Source: Yoonia sp. (lineage in GTDB: Bacteria; Pseudomonadota; Alphaproteobacteria; Rhodobacterales; Rhodobacteraceae). From it: a stretch of DNA of 52,980 nt. The notes under the pieces were generated by a model that ran no database searches, was not told where the DNA came from, and saw only the letters and a list, made by a program, of their open reading frames with translations. The stretch lies in NCBI RefSeq assembly GCF_030731595.1, contig NZ_JANQTS010000036.1, forward strand, positions 1 to 52,980, given 5' to 3'. The first letter of the stretch is position 1, and each line of letters opens with the position of its first letter. The translations under genes and the position numbers were made by a program. Positions 42,118-51,868 of this stretch are shown one piece after another.

Positions 42118-43283
42118 GGCGCATTACGTTGTTTGGTGCGACCGGATCAGTGGGCCAGAGTGCCATTGATCTGATCGCCCGTGACGATACGGCCTATGAT
42201 GTTGTGGCGCTGACAGGCGGGCGCAATGTCAGACAACTGGCGGCAGATGCCCGGCGCCTGAATGCGGATCTGGCGGTCACCTGTTATCCTGAATGTTATA
42301 ATGAATTGAAAGATTTGCTGGCCGGAACGCATGTTGAGGTCGCCGCCGGTCCAGAGGCCGTGGCCCAAGCTGCCGCGCGTCCCGTCGACTGGGCTCTGTC
42401 AGCGATTGTGGGGGCGGCAGGATTGGTGCCGGGGCTAGAGGCTTTGGCCCATGGCACGACCCTTGCCTTGGCCAACAAGGAATCGCTGGTCACGGCGGGG
42501 CCGCTCTTGCTGGGCCGCGCAAAGGCGCATGGGGCCACTGTCCTGCCCGTCGATAGCGAACATTCCGCCGTGTTTCAGGCACTGGTCGGTGAACATATGG
42601 CAGCGGTCGAGCGGGTCATCATCACCGCTTCGGGCGGGGCATTCCGCGATTGGCCGATCGAAAAGCTGGCAACAGCGACATTGGCCCAAGCCTCCAGTCA
42701 TCCCAATTGGGATATGGGGCAGCGGATCACCATTGATAGTGCCTCTATGTTCAACAAGGCGATGGAACTAATTGAAACCAAAGAGTTCTTCAACGTGTCC
42801 CCTGACATGATCGAAGTGCTGGTCCATCGCGAAAGCCTGATTCATGCGATGGTTGGCTTTAACGACGGGGCGCTGATGGCCCATGTCGGGCCGCCGGATA
42901 TGCGGCACGCCATCGGCTATGCGCTGCATTGGCCAGAGCGCAAGCATCTGCCCGTAGAGCGGCTTGATCTGGCCAAGATCGGCGCGCTGACCTTCGAGGC
43001 CCCGGATCATGCGCGCTATCCCGCCCTTGGGATTGCCAAGCGGGTGATGAATGAAGGCGGGCTTTCGGGGGCTGTATTCAATGCGGCCAAGGAACGCGCG
43101 TTGGACGGGTTTATCGCCGGAGAGATCGGATTTCTGGATATGTCACACGTTGTTGCCGCGACGTTGGACAAAATGTCATTGGACGGTGGGCTGCAAAATG
43201 CGGCAATCACCCTAGATAACGTGTTAGAGACAGACCGGCTGGCCCGTATTTACGCTGGCGAAGCCTTTAGCCAACTGGGATAG
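42114..43283 (+). CDS. dxr: 1-deoxy-D-xylulose 5-phosphate reductoisomerase
   Basis: The 389-aa DXR makes MEP in the non-mevalonate isoprenoid pathway, feeding UppS. The NADPH loop is GATGSVGQ (8-15), the metal-binding acidic residues lie in PVDSEHSAVFQ, and SGGAFRDWP and HPNWDMGQRITID follow. The start is TTG 42114, overlapping the cdsA stop by 4 nt; no ATG or GTG lies near. Length and N-terminus (RRITLFGATGS) fit this start. Confidence 0.94.
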   Translation: MRRITLFGATGSVGQSAIDLIARDDTAYDVVALTGGRNVRQLAADARRLNADLAVTCYPECYNELKDLLAGTHVEVAAGPEAVAQAAARPVDWALSAIVGAAGLVPGLEALAHGTTLALANKESLVTAGPLLLGRAKAHGATVLPVDSEHSAVFQALVGEHMAAVERVIITASGGAFRDWPIEKLATATLAQASSHPNWDMGQRITIDSASMFNKAMELIETKEFFNVSPDMIEVLVHRESLIHAMVGFNDGALMAHVGPPDMRHAIGYALHWPERKHLPVERLDLAKIGALTFEAPDHARYPALGIAKRVMNEGGLSGAVFNAAKERALDGFIAGEIGFLDMSHVVAATLDKMSLDGGLQNAAITLDNVLETDRLARIYAGEAFSQLG

Positions 43284-43287
43284 TGCT

Positions 43288-44622
43288 TTGGACTTGATGC
43301 AATTCTTGCCGATGTTCGGTAACTTCGCCTTTATGATCGCAGCCTTTGTGGTTGCGCTTTCGATCATCGTGGCCATCCACGAGTACGGCCATTATATCGT
43401 CGGGCGCTGGTGTGGCATTCATGCCGAGGTGTTTTCACTGGGATTTGGGCCGGTGATCTATAGCCGCGTCGACCGGCGGGGGACCAGGTGGCAGGTCGCG
43501 GCTTTGCCCTTGGGTGGCTATGTCAAGTTTCTGGGCGACGCGAATGCCGCAAGCGTCGGCAGCGACGGGCAGGTCGATGACGCCGAGATGCGCCGCACGA
43601 TGTTGGGCGCGCCGCTTTGGGCGCGCACGGCGACTGTGGCGGCAGGGCCGGCTTTCAACTTTGTGCTCGCGATTGCGATCTTTGCGGGCTCGATCATGTA
43701 TCAGGGGCGTTCGGTCGATCCGCTGACGTTTGGCGAGCTGCGCCCCTTGCCGCCATCTTACACAACCGACTTGCGTGCCGGAGACGTGATGCTGGCCGTT
43801 GAGGGTGTGCCTTTTGCGGATGCAGACGCCACCCGAAGCATTGCGGAGCAACTGCCTTTGCAAGAGCGGATGAGCTACACCATTCTGCGCGACGGCGATG
43901 AACTGACGGTGGAGGGGCCCTATTACTTCCCCACTGCGGTGCTCAGCGTCAGCCCGCGTTCGGCGGCTGATGATGCGGATATCAAGATCAATGACGTCAT
44001 AACGGCCATTGATGGCGCACCGGTCTTTGCATTCTCGCAGGTGCAAGAGATGGTTCTTGCCGCTGATGGCGCGCCCTTGGAATTCACCGTTTGGCGGGAC
44101 GGCGATACTTTGCAAAAGACGATCGCACCGCGCCGTGTCGATGTGCCGTTGCCCGAAGGAGGCTTTGAGACACGCTGGCTGATCGGGATCACCGGCACCA
44201 TTTTCTTTGACGAAAAGACCGAGGCAATCGGTCCGCTGGAGGCTGTGCAACTGGGTGCCCAAGGTCTTTGGAATACCGTGACCACATCGCTTTCGGCGCT
44301 GCAGCATATCATATTTGGCCAGATCTCAACCTGTAACCTGTCCGGGCCTGTCGGGATTGCCGAAACCAGTGGTTCGATGGCCGAGCAGGGCGCGCAAAGC
44401 TTTATCTGGTTCATCGGGGCGCTTTCGGCCGCTGTCGGTTTGATCAACCTGTTTCCGATTCCTGTTCTGGACGGCGGGCATTTGGTGTTTTACGCCTACG
44501 AGGCTGTCAGCCGCCGCAAACCAAGTGATCAAGCCGTAAAGGTTTTCATGTTCGTCGGATTGGCGCTGATCTTGTCGATGATGTCTTTCACCATCTTGAA
44601 TGACACGATCCTTTGCCCCTAG
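43288..44622 (+). CDS. rseP: Site-2 intramembrane metalloprotease RseP
   Basis: The 444-aa zinc protease cuts membrane-bound anti-sigma factors and signal peptides. The zinc motif HEYGH is at 31-35 and the second-site LDG at 394-396; two PDZ-like domains lie between about 130 and 320. The start is either TTG 43288 or ATG 43297; the first is chosen by its place just after dxr. It sits upstream of bamA as in most proteobacteria. Confidence 0.93.
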   Translation: MDLMQFLPMFGNFAFMIAAFVVALSIIVAIHEYGHYIVGRWCGIHAEVFSLGFGPVIYSRVDRRGTRWQVAALPLGGYVKFLGDANAASVGSDGQVDDAEMRRTMLGAPLWARTATVAAGPAFNFVLAIAIFAGSIMYQGRSVDPLTFGELRPLPPSYTTDLRAGDVMLAVEGVPFADADATRSIAEQLPLQERMSYTILRDGDELTVEGPYYFPTAVLSVSPRSAADDADIKINDVITAIDGAPVFAFSQVQEMVLAADGAPLEFTVWRDGDTLQKTIAPRRVDVPLPEGGFETRWLIGITGTIFFDEKTEAIGPLEAVQLGAQGLWNTVTTSLSALQHIIFGQISTCNLSGPVGIAETSGSMAEQGAQSFIWFIGALSAAVGLINLFPIPVLDGGHLVFYAYEAVSRRKPSDQAVKVFMFVGLALILSMMSFTILNDTILCP

Positions 44623-44727
44623 CGGTTTCAAGGCAGTCCACCATGAAATGACACGTTTGTCGTTTTGACATCCAAAGGCATTGGCGCTACTCCGATGGCA
44701 ACTGAGATGTTTGCACAGGCGGTCAAC

Positions 44728-47034
44728 ATGATGACAAGGGTGGGGTGCGTTTTGGCGCAAGGTTTCGAGGCAGTGCGGTCCGCGTGGCTGGCCCTGCTTG
44801 TCCTGGTGGTGATGGCCGGCGCGGCCAATGCGCAAAATTTCGCATTCAGCAGTTTTGAGATCGAAGGCAACCAGAGGGTTGCTGACGGGACCATCCTGAC
44901 ATTTGGCGGATTGCAAGCGGGGGCAGGGCTCTCGACCGCGCAGTTGAATACCGCAGGCCAGAATATTCGTGCATCGGGCCTGTTCGAGAGTGTTGATCTG
45001 ATCCCGCAGGGCAGCAGCCTGCTGATCCGCGTGGTCGAATATCCGACGATCAACCGCATCAATATCGAGGGCAACAGCCGTATCCGTGACGCGGCCTTGC
45101 TGCAACTGGTGCAATCCCAACCGCGCCGCGTGTTCACCCCCACACAAGCCGAGGCCGATACAGCCGCCATTACCGAAGCCTATGCGCGCGAGGGCCGCAT
45201 CAACGCGACAGTGACGCCGCGGATCATTCCTTTGTCCGACAACCGTGTCGATCTGGTTTTCGAAATTGTCGAATCTGCGGTCACCGAGGTCGAGCGGATT
45301 ACCTTCGTGGGGAACCGCACATTTTCCGAAGGGCGGTTGCGCCGCGTGCTGGAAACAAAAGAGGCGGGTATTTTTCGGGCTTTGGTCGGACGGGATACTT
45401 TTTCGCCCGAGCGCGTAGAGCGTGACCGCGAGGTGCTGACTGATTTCTACCGTTCGCGCGGTTACGTGGATTTCGTGATCCAGAACGTCGATGTGTCTTT
45501 GACGCGCGAGCGCGATGCCTATCTGGTGACGTATAACCTGCGCGAAGGACAACCTTTTGCCTTTGGCGCCGTGTCGGTCTCGAGCGAGATCAACGGGGTC
45601 AATGCGGCTGACTTCGAAGGTGCGGTTCGCGTCCGCGGCGGAGCAACCTATTCACCGGTTTCGATTGACGACGATATCAACAGGATAGAGCGGCTGGCGG
45701 TGCAACGCGGCATCAGCTTTTTGCAGGTCGACCCCCGGATCACTCGCAATGCGCGCGCCCTGACGCTTGATGTTGAATATGTACTGGTCTCGGGGCCGCG
45801 CGTCTTTGTGGAGCGTATCGATATCGAAGGAAATGGCACCACTCTTGACCGGGTGATCCGCAACCAGTTCCGTGTCGTTGAAGGCGACCCGTTCAATCCG
45901 CGCGAAATCCAGGAAAGCGCGCGGCGCATCCGCGGACTTGGCTTCTTCGAAGGGGTGGCTGTGGATACACGCCAAGGATCCTCGGAAAGTCAGGTGATTG
46001 TCGATGTGAATGTGCAGGAAGGGCCGACGGGGAACTTGTCGTTTGGCGCAAACTTCAACACCGACACCGGCCTTGGTTTGCTGGCATCTTACCGCCAAAC
46101 CAACTTTCAAGGGCGCGGGCAACGGCTCAATTTCGACGTGTCGACCGCTGAATCCAACCGGCGCTTTGGTTTTGGCTTTACCGAACCGCAGCTTCTTGGC
46201 CGCGACCTGCGGGGATCGTTCGATTTATCCTACGCGATCACGGACAACGAAAATGCGCTTTACGACACAGAGACACTGCGTCTTACGCCTGCGATCAGCT
46301 TTCCTGTAAGCGAAGCCGGACGCCTTTCGCTGTTTTACGCGCTTGAATACACCGATTTGACCGATGTCTCGAGTGATGCCAGCGTGATTGTCCAGAACGA
46401 AGGTGACTTGGGTGGTATCTGGACCAATGCCATCGGCTATACCTACAGCTTTGATAACCGCCGCACGGGGTTAAACCCCAACGCAGGGATCGTGCTGCGC
46501 TTTGGTCAGGAGTTCGGATTTGGTGACAGCCAGTTTATCAAGACAACTGCTTTGGCCGGGGCCGAGACCAGTATTCTGAATGAAGAGGTCACATTGCGCG
46601 CGACACTGGAGGCGGGCCTTCTGAGCTATCAAGAAGGCACCAGCCGCGTCACCGACCGCTTCTTTCTGGGCAGCCGCTTGATGCGTGGTTTTCGGCCGGG
46701 CGGAATTGGTCCGCGCGACGATGACACCGATGATGCCTTGGGTGGCAATGCGTTTTCGGTCTTGCGGCTTGAAACAGAGTTCCCGCTTGGCTTGCCCAGC
46801 GAATACGGGATCACGGGCGGTGCATTTGTCGACTACGGCTCTGTCTGGGATGTGGGGGAAACCTTTGGAGAAGACGTGATTTACAACGATTTTCTTGGCC
46901 GTTCGGTCGCGGGCTTGTCGATCTTCTGGACGACACCGATCGGCCCGTTGCGGTTCAACTTCACCGAACCGCTTGATGTGCAGGACAGAGACAACACCCG
47001 CAACTTCGACGTGACAATCTCGACGAGTTTCTGA
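44728..47034 (+). CDS. bamA: Outer membrane protein assembly factor BamA
   Basis: BamA inserts beta-barrel proteins into the outer membrane. From ATG 44728 it is 768 aa, with a signal peptide cut near ANAQ, five POTRA domains (first opens FSSFEIEGNQRV) and a C-terminal barrel. MRGF of the L6 loop (SRLMRGFRPGG) and the terminal Phe (TISTSF) are present. The frame is open to TTG 44665 with ATG 44695 inside; the start is not certain because no SD is strong. Its stop overlaps the skp start by 1 nt. Confidence 0.93.
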   Translation: MMTRVGCVLAQGFEAVRSAWLALLVLVVMAGAANAQNFAFSSFEIEGNQRVADGTILTFGGLQAGAGLSTAQLNTAGQNIRASGLFESVDLIPQGSSLLIRVVEYPTINRINIEGNSRIRDAALLQLVQSQPRRVFTPTQAEADTAAITEAYAREGRINATVTPRIIPLSDNRVDLVFEIVESAVTEVERITFVGNRTFSEGRLRRVLETKEAGIFRALVGRDTFSPERVERDREVLTDFYRSRGYVDFVIQNVDVSLTRERDAYLVTYNLREGQPFAFGAVSVSSEINGVNAADFEGAVRVRGGATYSPVSIDDDINRIERLAVQRGISFLQVDPRITRNARALTLDVEYVLVSGPRVFVERIDIEGNGTTLDRVIRNQFRVVEGDPFNPREIQESARRIRGLGFFEGVAVDTRQGSSESQVIVDVNVQEGPTGNLSFGANFNTDTGLGLLASYRQTNFQGRGQRLNFDVSTAESNRRFGFGFTEPQLLGRDLRGSFDLSYAITDNENALYDTETLRLTPAISFPVSEAGRLSLFYALEYTDLTDVSSDASVIVQNEGDLGGIWTNAIGYTYSFDNRRTGLNPNAGIVLRFGQEFGFGDSQFIKTTALAGAETSILNEEVTLRATLEAGLLSYQEGTSRVTDRFFLGSRLMRGFRPGGIGPRDDDTDDALGGNAFSVLRLETEFPLGLPSEYGITGGAFVDYGSVWDVGETFGEDVIYNDFLGRSVAGLSIFWTTPIGPLRFNFTEPLDVQDRDNTRNFDVTISTSF

Positions 47035-47555
47035 TGGGTGTTTTGCGGCTGGTTCTTGTTTGGCTGCTGCTGGCGCTTCCGGCGTCAGCGCAGCAGACAT
47101 CGCCACCTGTGCTGATCATTGATAGCGAACGGATCTTTGCTGAAACGCTCTATGGCCAGCGCATCGACCGTGACCTGAACGCACAAGCCGAAGACCTGCA
47201 GGCCGAGAACGACCGAATTGTCGAATCCCTTACCCTCGAAGAGCGCAGCCTCACGATCCGGCGGCCAGAGATGACGCCGGAAGAGTTTCGCGCTGAATCG
47301 TCGGCCTTCGATACCAAAGTACAAGAAGTCCGCCGCATCCGGGACGCAAAGCTCGTCGAACTCCAGCTTGCTGGTGCCGAGGCGCGGTCGGAGTTTGAAC
47401 GCCGCGTACAGGGCATCATCGCCAATATCATGATTGATCGCGGGGCTGCGATCGTCATGGAGCAGCGCAATGTGATCCTGTCGGTCCGCGCCGCAAATAT
47501 CACCGATGACGCGATTGTTCGGATCGACGCCGAATTAGGCGATGGCGCGCAGTAG
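47034..47555 (+). CDS. Periplasmic chaperone Skp/OmpH
   Basis: The 173-aa OmpH/Skp protein has a signal peptide cut near SAQ (residue 20) and a long alpha-helical coiled-coil (about 35-130, rich in Glu and Arg) that forms the tentacles of the trimer. It escorts outer-membrane proteins to BamA. It starts one base inside the bamA stop (TGATG). In E. coli lpxD follows; here fabZ does, after 84 bp. Confidence 0.88.
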   Translation: MGVLRLVLVWLLLALPASAQQTSPPVLIIDSERIFAETLYGQRIDRDLNAQAEDLQAENDRIVESLTLEERSLTIRRPEMTPEEFRAESSAFDTKVQEVRRIRDAKLVELQLAGAEARSEFERRVQGIIANIMIDRGAAIVMEQRNVILSVRAANITDDAIVRIDAELGDGAQ

Positions 47556-47639
47556 CCGGTGCTTGCCGGGGTCGACCCGCCTTGTTAATCATGACTTCAG
47601 GCGGCAAGAACCCGCAGTAAAGAGAAGGAGCCGCCCCGC

Positions 47640-48101
47640 ATGACCGAGCCTGTCACGACCGCTGATATCCAGTTGATCCAGAAAATTCTGCCGCACCGGT
47701 ACCCGTTCCTGCTGGTGGACAAGGTGCACAGTATCAATGGCACGACCTCTGCTGTGGGCATCAAGAATGTCACCATGAACGAGCCGCATTTTCAGGGCCA
47801 TTTCCCCGGCAACCCGATCATGCCCGGTGTGACGATTGTTGAGGCGATGGCGCAAACGACCGCTGTTATGGTCGGTGCATCGCTGGGGCTGACCGATGGC
47901 AATCTGCTGGTCTATTTCATGGCGATTGACGGCTGCAAATTCCGCCGCAAGGTCGTGCCGGGTGACGTGCTGGAAATGCATGTGGAAACCACCCGCGGCA
48001 AGCCCGGCGGCAAGGTTTGGCGGTTCAAGGGCGTGGCGATGGTTGAAGGTGAAATGGCGGCCGAGGCCGAGTTCACCGCGATGATGGATATGCAAGGCTA
48101 A
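47640..48101 (+). CDS. fabZ: 3-hydroxyacyl-ACP dehydratase FabZ
   Basis: The 153-aa hot-dog dehydratase makes trans-2-enoyl-ACP in fatty acid elongation and competes with LpxA for hydroxyacyl-ACP. The active residues are His54 (HFQGHFPG) and Glu68 (VTIVEAMAQ). AAGGAG precedes the start. Its stop overlaps the lpxA start by 1 nt. Confidence 0.95.
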   Translation: MTEPVTTADIQLIQKILPHRYPFLLVDKVHSINGTTSAVGIKNVTMNEPHFQGHFPGNPIMPGVTIVEAMAQTTAVMVGASLGLTDGNLLVYFMAIDGCKFRRKVVPGDVLEMHVETTRGKPGGKVWRFKGVAMVEGEMAAEAEFTAMMDMQG

Positions 48102-48883
48102 TGGCAGATATTCACCCTTCTGCCGTGATTGCCGAAGGCGCGCAGATTGGTGCGGGCTGCAGCATCGGTCCGTTTTGTGTGATCGGTCCCGATGTCGTTC
48201 TGGCTGAACGGGTGATCTTGAAAAGCCATGTGGTCATCGAAGGCGACACCCATATCGGTGCGGATACCGTGATTTTCCCTTTCGCCGTCATTGGTGAAAT
48301 TCCGCAAGACCTCAAGTTCGATGGTGAAAAGACCCGTCTGCGCATCGGTGCCCGCAATCGCATCCGTGAACACGTCACGATGAATACAGGCACCGCCAAT
48401 GGCGGCGGCGAAACCCGCATCGGTGACGACGGGTTGTTTATGGCCGGTTGCCATATCGCCCATGACGCGCAGGTGGGTAATCGGGTGATCGTGGTGAATT
48501 CATCTGCCGTGGCCGGCCATTGCATCATCGAGGATGACGTGATCATCGGCGGCCTTTCGGGCGTGCACCAATGGGTGCGCATCGGGCAGGGTGCCATCAT
48601 CGGGGCTGTGACCATGGTCACCAATGATGTGGTGCCGCATGGTCTGGTGCAAGGGCCGCGCGGAGCGCTGGATGGTTTGAACCTTGTCGGCCTGAAACGC
48701 AAAGGTGTCAGCCGTGCCGATATCACAGCACTGCGGGCCGCGTTCCAGATGCTCAAGGATGGCGACGGCACGTTTCAGGATCGGGCGCGCAAGCTCTCTG
48801 AAGAAAGCGAAAGCGCTTATGTCCAGCAGATGGTGACATTCATTCTGGGCGACACCGACCGCAATTTCCTGACGCCCGGCTGA
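48101..48883 (+). CDS. lpxA: UDP-N-acetylglucosamine O-acyltransferase LpxA
   Basis: The 260-aa LpxA starts lipid A synthesis by moving a 3-hydroxyacyl chain onto UDP-GlcNAc. A left-handed beta-helix of hexapeptide repeats (1-190) contains the catalytic His121 (CHIAHDAQVGN), followed by a helical C-terminal domain. Overlaps are 1 nt at both ends. Confidence 0.95.
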   Translation: MADIHPSAVIAEGAQIGAGCSIGPFCVIGPDVVLAERVILKSHVVIEGDTHIGADTVIFPFAVIGEIPQDLKFDGEKTRLRIGARNRIREHVTMNTGTANGGGETRIGDDGLFMAGCHIAHDAQVGNRVIVVNSSAVAGHCIIEDDVIIGGLSGVHQWVRIGQGAIIGAVTMVTNDVVPHGLVQGPRGALDGLNLVGLKRKGVSRADITALRAAFQMLKDGDGTFQDRARKLSEESESAYVQQMVTFILGDTDRNFLTPG

Positions 48884-49764
48884 TGCTGGCGCTGATTGCA
48901 GGCACGGGTGAATTGCCACCGGCAATCATGGCGCGACTGGCGGAACGCCCTCTGGTTTGTGCTCTCGCCGGTTTCCGGCCTGCGATCACGCCTGATCTGA
49001 CCTTCCGGATCGAGGAATTGGGCAGTTTTCTTGCGACACTCACCGCACGCGGGGTGACCGAGGTCTGCATGGCGGGCGCTGTCAAACGCCCCGCAATCGA
49101 CCCCGTCGCCATAGATGCGGCGACACAGCCTTTGGTCCCCCGGATCATGGCCGCAATGGCCCAAGGTGACGATGGCGCGCTGCGCGCGATTATCGCGATT
49201 TTCGAAGAGGCGGGTTTGGCGGTACGCGCTGCCCATGAAATCGCCCCCGATCTGCTGCCAGACGCGGGCGTGCAGAGCCGCGCGCCCGTCACGATTGATC
49301 ACAAGCAAGACGCCGTGACTGCCGAACAGACGGTGCGCGCGATGGGACAGGTTGACGTGGGGCAGGCCTGCCTTGTGCGCGGTGGCCGTGTGCTTGCGCG
49401 CGAGGGCCAAGCGGGAACCGATGCGATGCTCGCCCGTTTCGCGCCGACCGATGATCTGTTTTGGACACCCCTCGACGGGCTTGGCGCTGTCCTGGGCAGT
49501 GCCGCCGAGTGGTTAAGCGGCCCCGCAGGAGAGCCGACAGATGCACGCGGTGCGATTCTGTTCAAAGCGCCCAAGCCCGATCAGGACAGGCGTGCCGATC
49601 TGCCGGTGATTGGCCCGCAGACAGCCGCGCGGGCTGTGACGCTGGGTCTGTCTGGCATCGTCATCGAAGCGGGGGGCGTGATGGTTCTGGACCTGTCCGA
49701 TGTGCGTGCGACACTGGATGCCGCAGGGCTTTTTCTCTGGGTCCGTCCCAAGGGGGGCGCATGA
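48883..49764 (+). CDS. lpxI: UDP-2,3-diacylglucosamine pyrophosphatase LpxI (DUF1009)
   Basis: The 293-aa LpxI hydrolyses UDP-2,3-diacylglucosamine to lipid X; in alphaproteobacteria it replaces the unrelated LpxH. It was defined in Caulobacter. The N-terminal MLALIAGTGELP and the C-terminal LPVIGPQTAARAVTLGLSGI with EAGGVMVLD are family hallmarks. It lies between lpxA and lpxB with 1-nt and 4-nt overlaps. Confidence 0.93.
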   Translation: MLALIAGTGELPPAIMARLAERPLVCALAGFRPAITPDLTFRIEELGSFLATLTARGVTEVCMAGAVKRPAIDPVAIDAATQPLVPRIMAAMAQGDDGALRAIIAIFEEAGLAVRAAHEIAPDLLPDAGVQSRAPVTIDHKQDAVTAEQTVRAMGQVDVGQACLVRGGRVLAREGQAGTDAMLARFAPTDDLFWTPLDGLGAVLGSAAEWLSGPAGEPTDARGAILFKAPKPDQDRRADLPVIGPQTAARAVTLGLSGIVIEAGGVMVLDLSDVRATLDAAGLFLWVRPKGGA

Positions 49765-50888
49765 GGGTCTTTGTCATCGCGGGCGAAGCCTCTGGCGACA
49801 AGCTGGGTGCGGCGCTGATGGCAGGGCTCAGGCAGCTGCGCCCTGATGTGCGGTTTGACGGGGTTGGCGGGCCGCTGATGCAGGCCGAAGGTCTGGTCAG
49901 CCGCTTTCCGATGGACGAGTTGAGCGTGATGGGGCTGGCAGAGATCCTGCCCAAGTATCGCGCGCTCAAGGCCCGTATCCGGCAGATGGCGGATGCGATC
50001 CTGCAAACGCAACCCGATGTCCTGATCACCATCGACAGCCCCGATTTCTGCCTGCGCGTGGCGCGGCTGGTGAAAGCCGCCAGCGATATCCGCACGGTGC
50101 ATTACGTGGCCCCCACGGTCTGGGCTTGGCGCCCCAGGCGGGCGCAAAAGATGGCGCATCATATTGATCATGTGCTGGCGCTTTTTCCTTTTGAACCGCC
50201 GCTGATGCAGGCCGCAGGCATGGACTGCGATTTTGTGGGCCACCCTGTGGTTGCCGAACCTGTTGCAACCGATGCAGAGGCTGCCGCCTTGGGGGATGGC
50301 ACCGTTGTTCTGGTGCTGCCCGGCAGTCGCAAAGGCGAGGTGTCGCGGCTTGCGGATCGGTTTGGCGAAGCGGTCGCTTTGATTGCCGCCAAAGTGCCGG
50401 ACGCGCGCTTTGTGATCCCCACGACGGGCGGGGTGCATGATCTGGTCAAGGAACGTGTCGCGCAGTGGTCTGTGCCTGTCACTGTCCTGCCACCGGGATC
50501 GACAGAGAAAGCGGCGTGGTTCAAGCGGGCCGATGTGGCTTTGGCTGCATCCGGCACGGTGTCGCTGGAACTGGCGGCAAGCCGCACGCCCATGGTGATC
50601 GCCTATGATATGGCCTGGCTCAGCCGGATCATCATCAGCCGCCTGTTGCTGGTGGATACCGTCACTTTGGTCAATCTGGTCAGCGACACGCGCGTGGTGC
50701 CGGAGTTTATCGGCAAGAACTGCGTGGCAGGGCCGATTGCAGAGGCGGTGCTGGACGTGCTGGCCAGTCCTGCCGCGCAACTGGACGAGATGGCAGTGAC
50801 GATGGAACGTCTGGGGCAGGGTGGTGAAGCACCCGGGTTACGCGCGGCCCGCGCGGTGTTGCAGCGCCTTGAAGGTGCGTCCGTCTAG
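49761..50888 (+). CDS. lpxB: Lipid A disaccharide synthase LpxB
   Basis: The 375-aa family-19 glycosyltransferase joins lipid X and UDP-diacylglucosamine. MRVFVIAGEASGDKLGA is the typical start, with FVGHPVVAE and VLPGSRKGEV further on. The start is ATG 49761, overlapping the lpxI stop by 4 nt (ATGA); the longer frame back to 49461 lies inside lpxI. The last 51 bp overlap the end of the convergent EamA gene. Confidence 0.94.
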   Translation: MRVFVIAGEASGDKLGAALMAGLRQLRPDVRFDGVGGPLMQAEGLVSRFPMDELSVMGLAEILPKYRALKARIRQMADAILQTQPDVLITIDSPDFCLRVARLVKAASDIRTVHYVAPTVWAWRPRRAQKMAHHIDHVLALFPFEPPLMQAAGMDCDFVGHPVVAEPVATDAEAAALGDGTVVLVLPGSRKGEVSRLADRFGEAVALIAAKVPDARFVIPTTGGVHDLVKERVAQWSVPVTVLPPGSTEKAAWFKRADVALAASGTVSLELAASRTPMVIAYDMAWLSRIIISRLLLVDTVTLVNLVSDTRVVPEFIGKNCVAGPIAEAVLDVLASPAAQLDEMAVTMERLGQGGEAPGLRAARAVLQRLEGASV

Positions 50889-51761
50889 AATCACCAGACC
50901 GCAGGCCAGAAGCGCGAATCCCGCATAGGCGTTCAGCGGCAAAGCTTCGCCCAGCACAAGCGCGCCCAGAATGATCGCGACAGGGGCCACGCCAAGCGTC
51001 ACCAGCATCAGGTTCCCGCTGCCGACCATGCCCAGCACGCGGTAATAAAGCATATAGGCCACCGCCGTGGCGACAATCGCGTAATAGCTGATCGCGCCCC
51101 AGGTCTGCAGGTGCAGATCAAGGCTGATCGGCCCTTCGATGACCCATGCGACGGGCAGGGTGATCAGGCTCGCCCCCGTCAGCATACCGGCTGCGGCGAC
51201 CTGTGGCCGCAGGTGTCCCAGACGCTTGCGCGCCCAAACCCCGGCGAGTGCATAGCTGATCGTGCCGCCGATCACCGCAAGTTGCCCCAATGACCTGATG
51301 TCAAAGTCCTTGAAGGCCCCCAGTCCGATGGCCGTACAGACCCCGAAGAACCCGACCGAAACGCCAATCGCCTTGCGGGGCGTCAGTTGTTCATCTGCGA
51401 AAAAGAGTGCAGCGGCGATGACACCAAAGATCGCGGTGGATGCGTTCAGGATCGAGGTAAGCCCCGTTTCGATATGCAATTGGCCCCATGCCATGAGACT
51501 GAAAGGAATCACATTGTTCAACAGCCCCATGCCAAGAAAACCGAACCAGACCACGGGGTCTTTTGGGATATCCAGCCGCCGGATGATCACATAGGCCCAC
51601 AAGATCAGCATCGCCCAGCCTGTGCGATGGGCCACGGCGGTCAGGGGGCCGATCTCTTCAAGTGCGACATGCACCGAAAGGAACGATCCGCCCCAGATCA
51701 ACGAGAGCAGGAAAAGCTCTGCCCATGCGCGGGGCGATATGGATTTCTGAACCGGTGCCAT
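50838..51761 (-). CDS. EamA/DMT-superfamily transporter
   Basis: The 307-aa protein has ten hydrophobic helices in two EamA halves (about 14-140 and 155-295), as in metabolite exporters such as RhtA and YdcZ-type proteins. WGGSFLSVHVALEEIGPL is the usual first-helix motif. The substrate is not predictable. The start ATG 51761 has AAGGGATC upstream; the frame open to 51860 runs into a terminator. Its 3' end overlaps lpxB by 51 bp tail to tail. Confidence 0.85.
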   Translation of the reverse strand: MAPVQKSISPRAWAELFLLSLIWGGSFLSVHVALEEIGPLTAVAHRTGWAMLILWAYVIIRRLDIPKDPVVWFGFLGMGLLNNVIPFSLMAWGQLHIETGLTSILNASTAIFGVIAAALFFADEQLTPRKAIGVSVGFFGVCTAIGLGAFKDFDIRSLGQLAVIGGTISYALAGVWARKRLGHLRPQVAAAGMLTGASLITLPVAWVIEGPISLDLHLQTWGAISYYAIVATAVAYMLYYRVLGMVGSGNLMLVTLGVAPVAIILGALVLGEALPLNAYAGFALLACGLVILDGRTFKALQHRAGRA

Positions 51762-51813
51762 GGGCGGACATGATCCCTTTGGCAAGGACCGCGCAACCCG
51801 TATCATGCGGGAC

Positions 51814-51848
51814 AAACAAAAAAGCCCCGCCGACAAGGGCGGGGCTTT
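51814..51848 (-). terminator. Intrinsic terminator of the FadL-family gene
   Basis: AAAGCCCCGCC-N6-GGCGGGGCTTT is a perfect 11-bp stem (51821-51848). Read on the minus strand it is followed by a T-rich tail (TTTTTTGTTTG). It lies 20 bp after the stop of the outer-membrane protein gene. Confidence 0.9.
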
Positions 51849-51868
51849 GGTTGACGTCAATGTCGACT

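Noticed and set aside
44326-45552. 408-codon minus-strand frame
   Set aside because: It is antisense to the end of rseP and the first part of bamA, with no domain.
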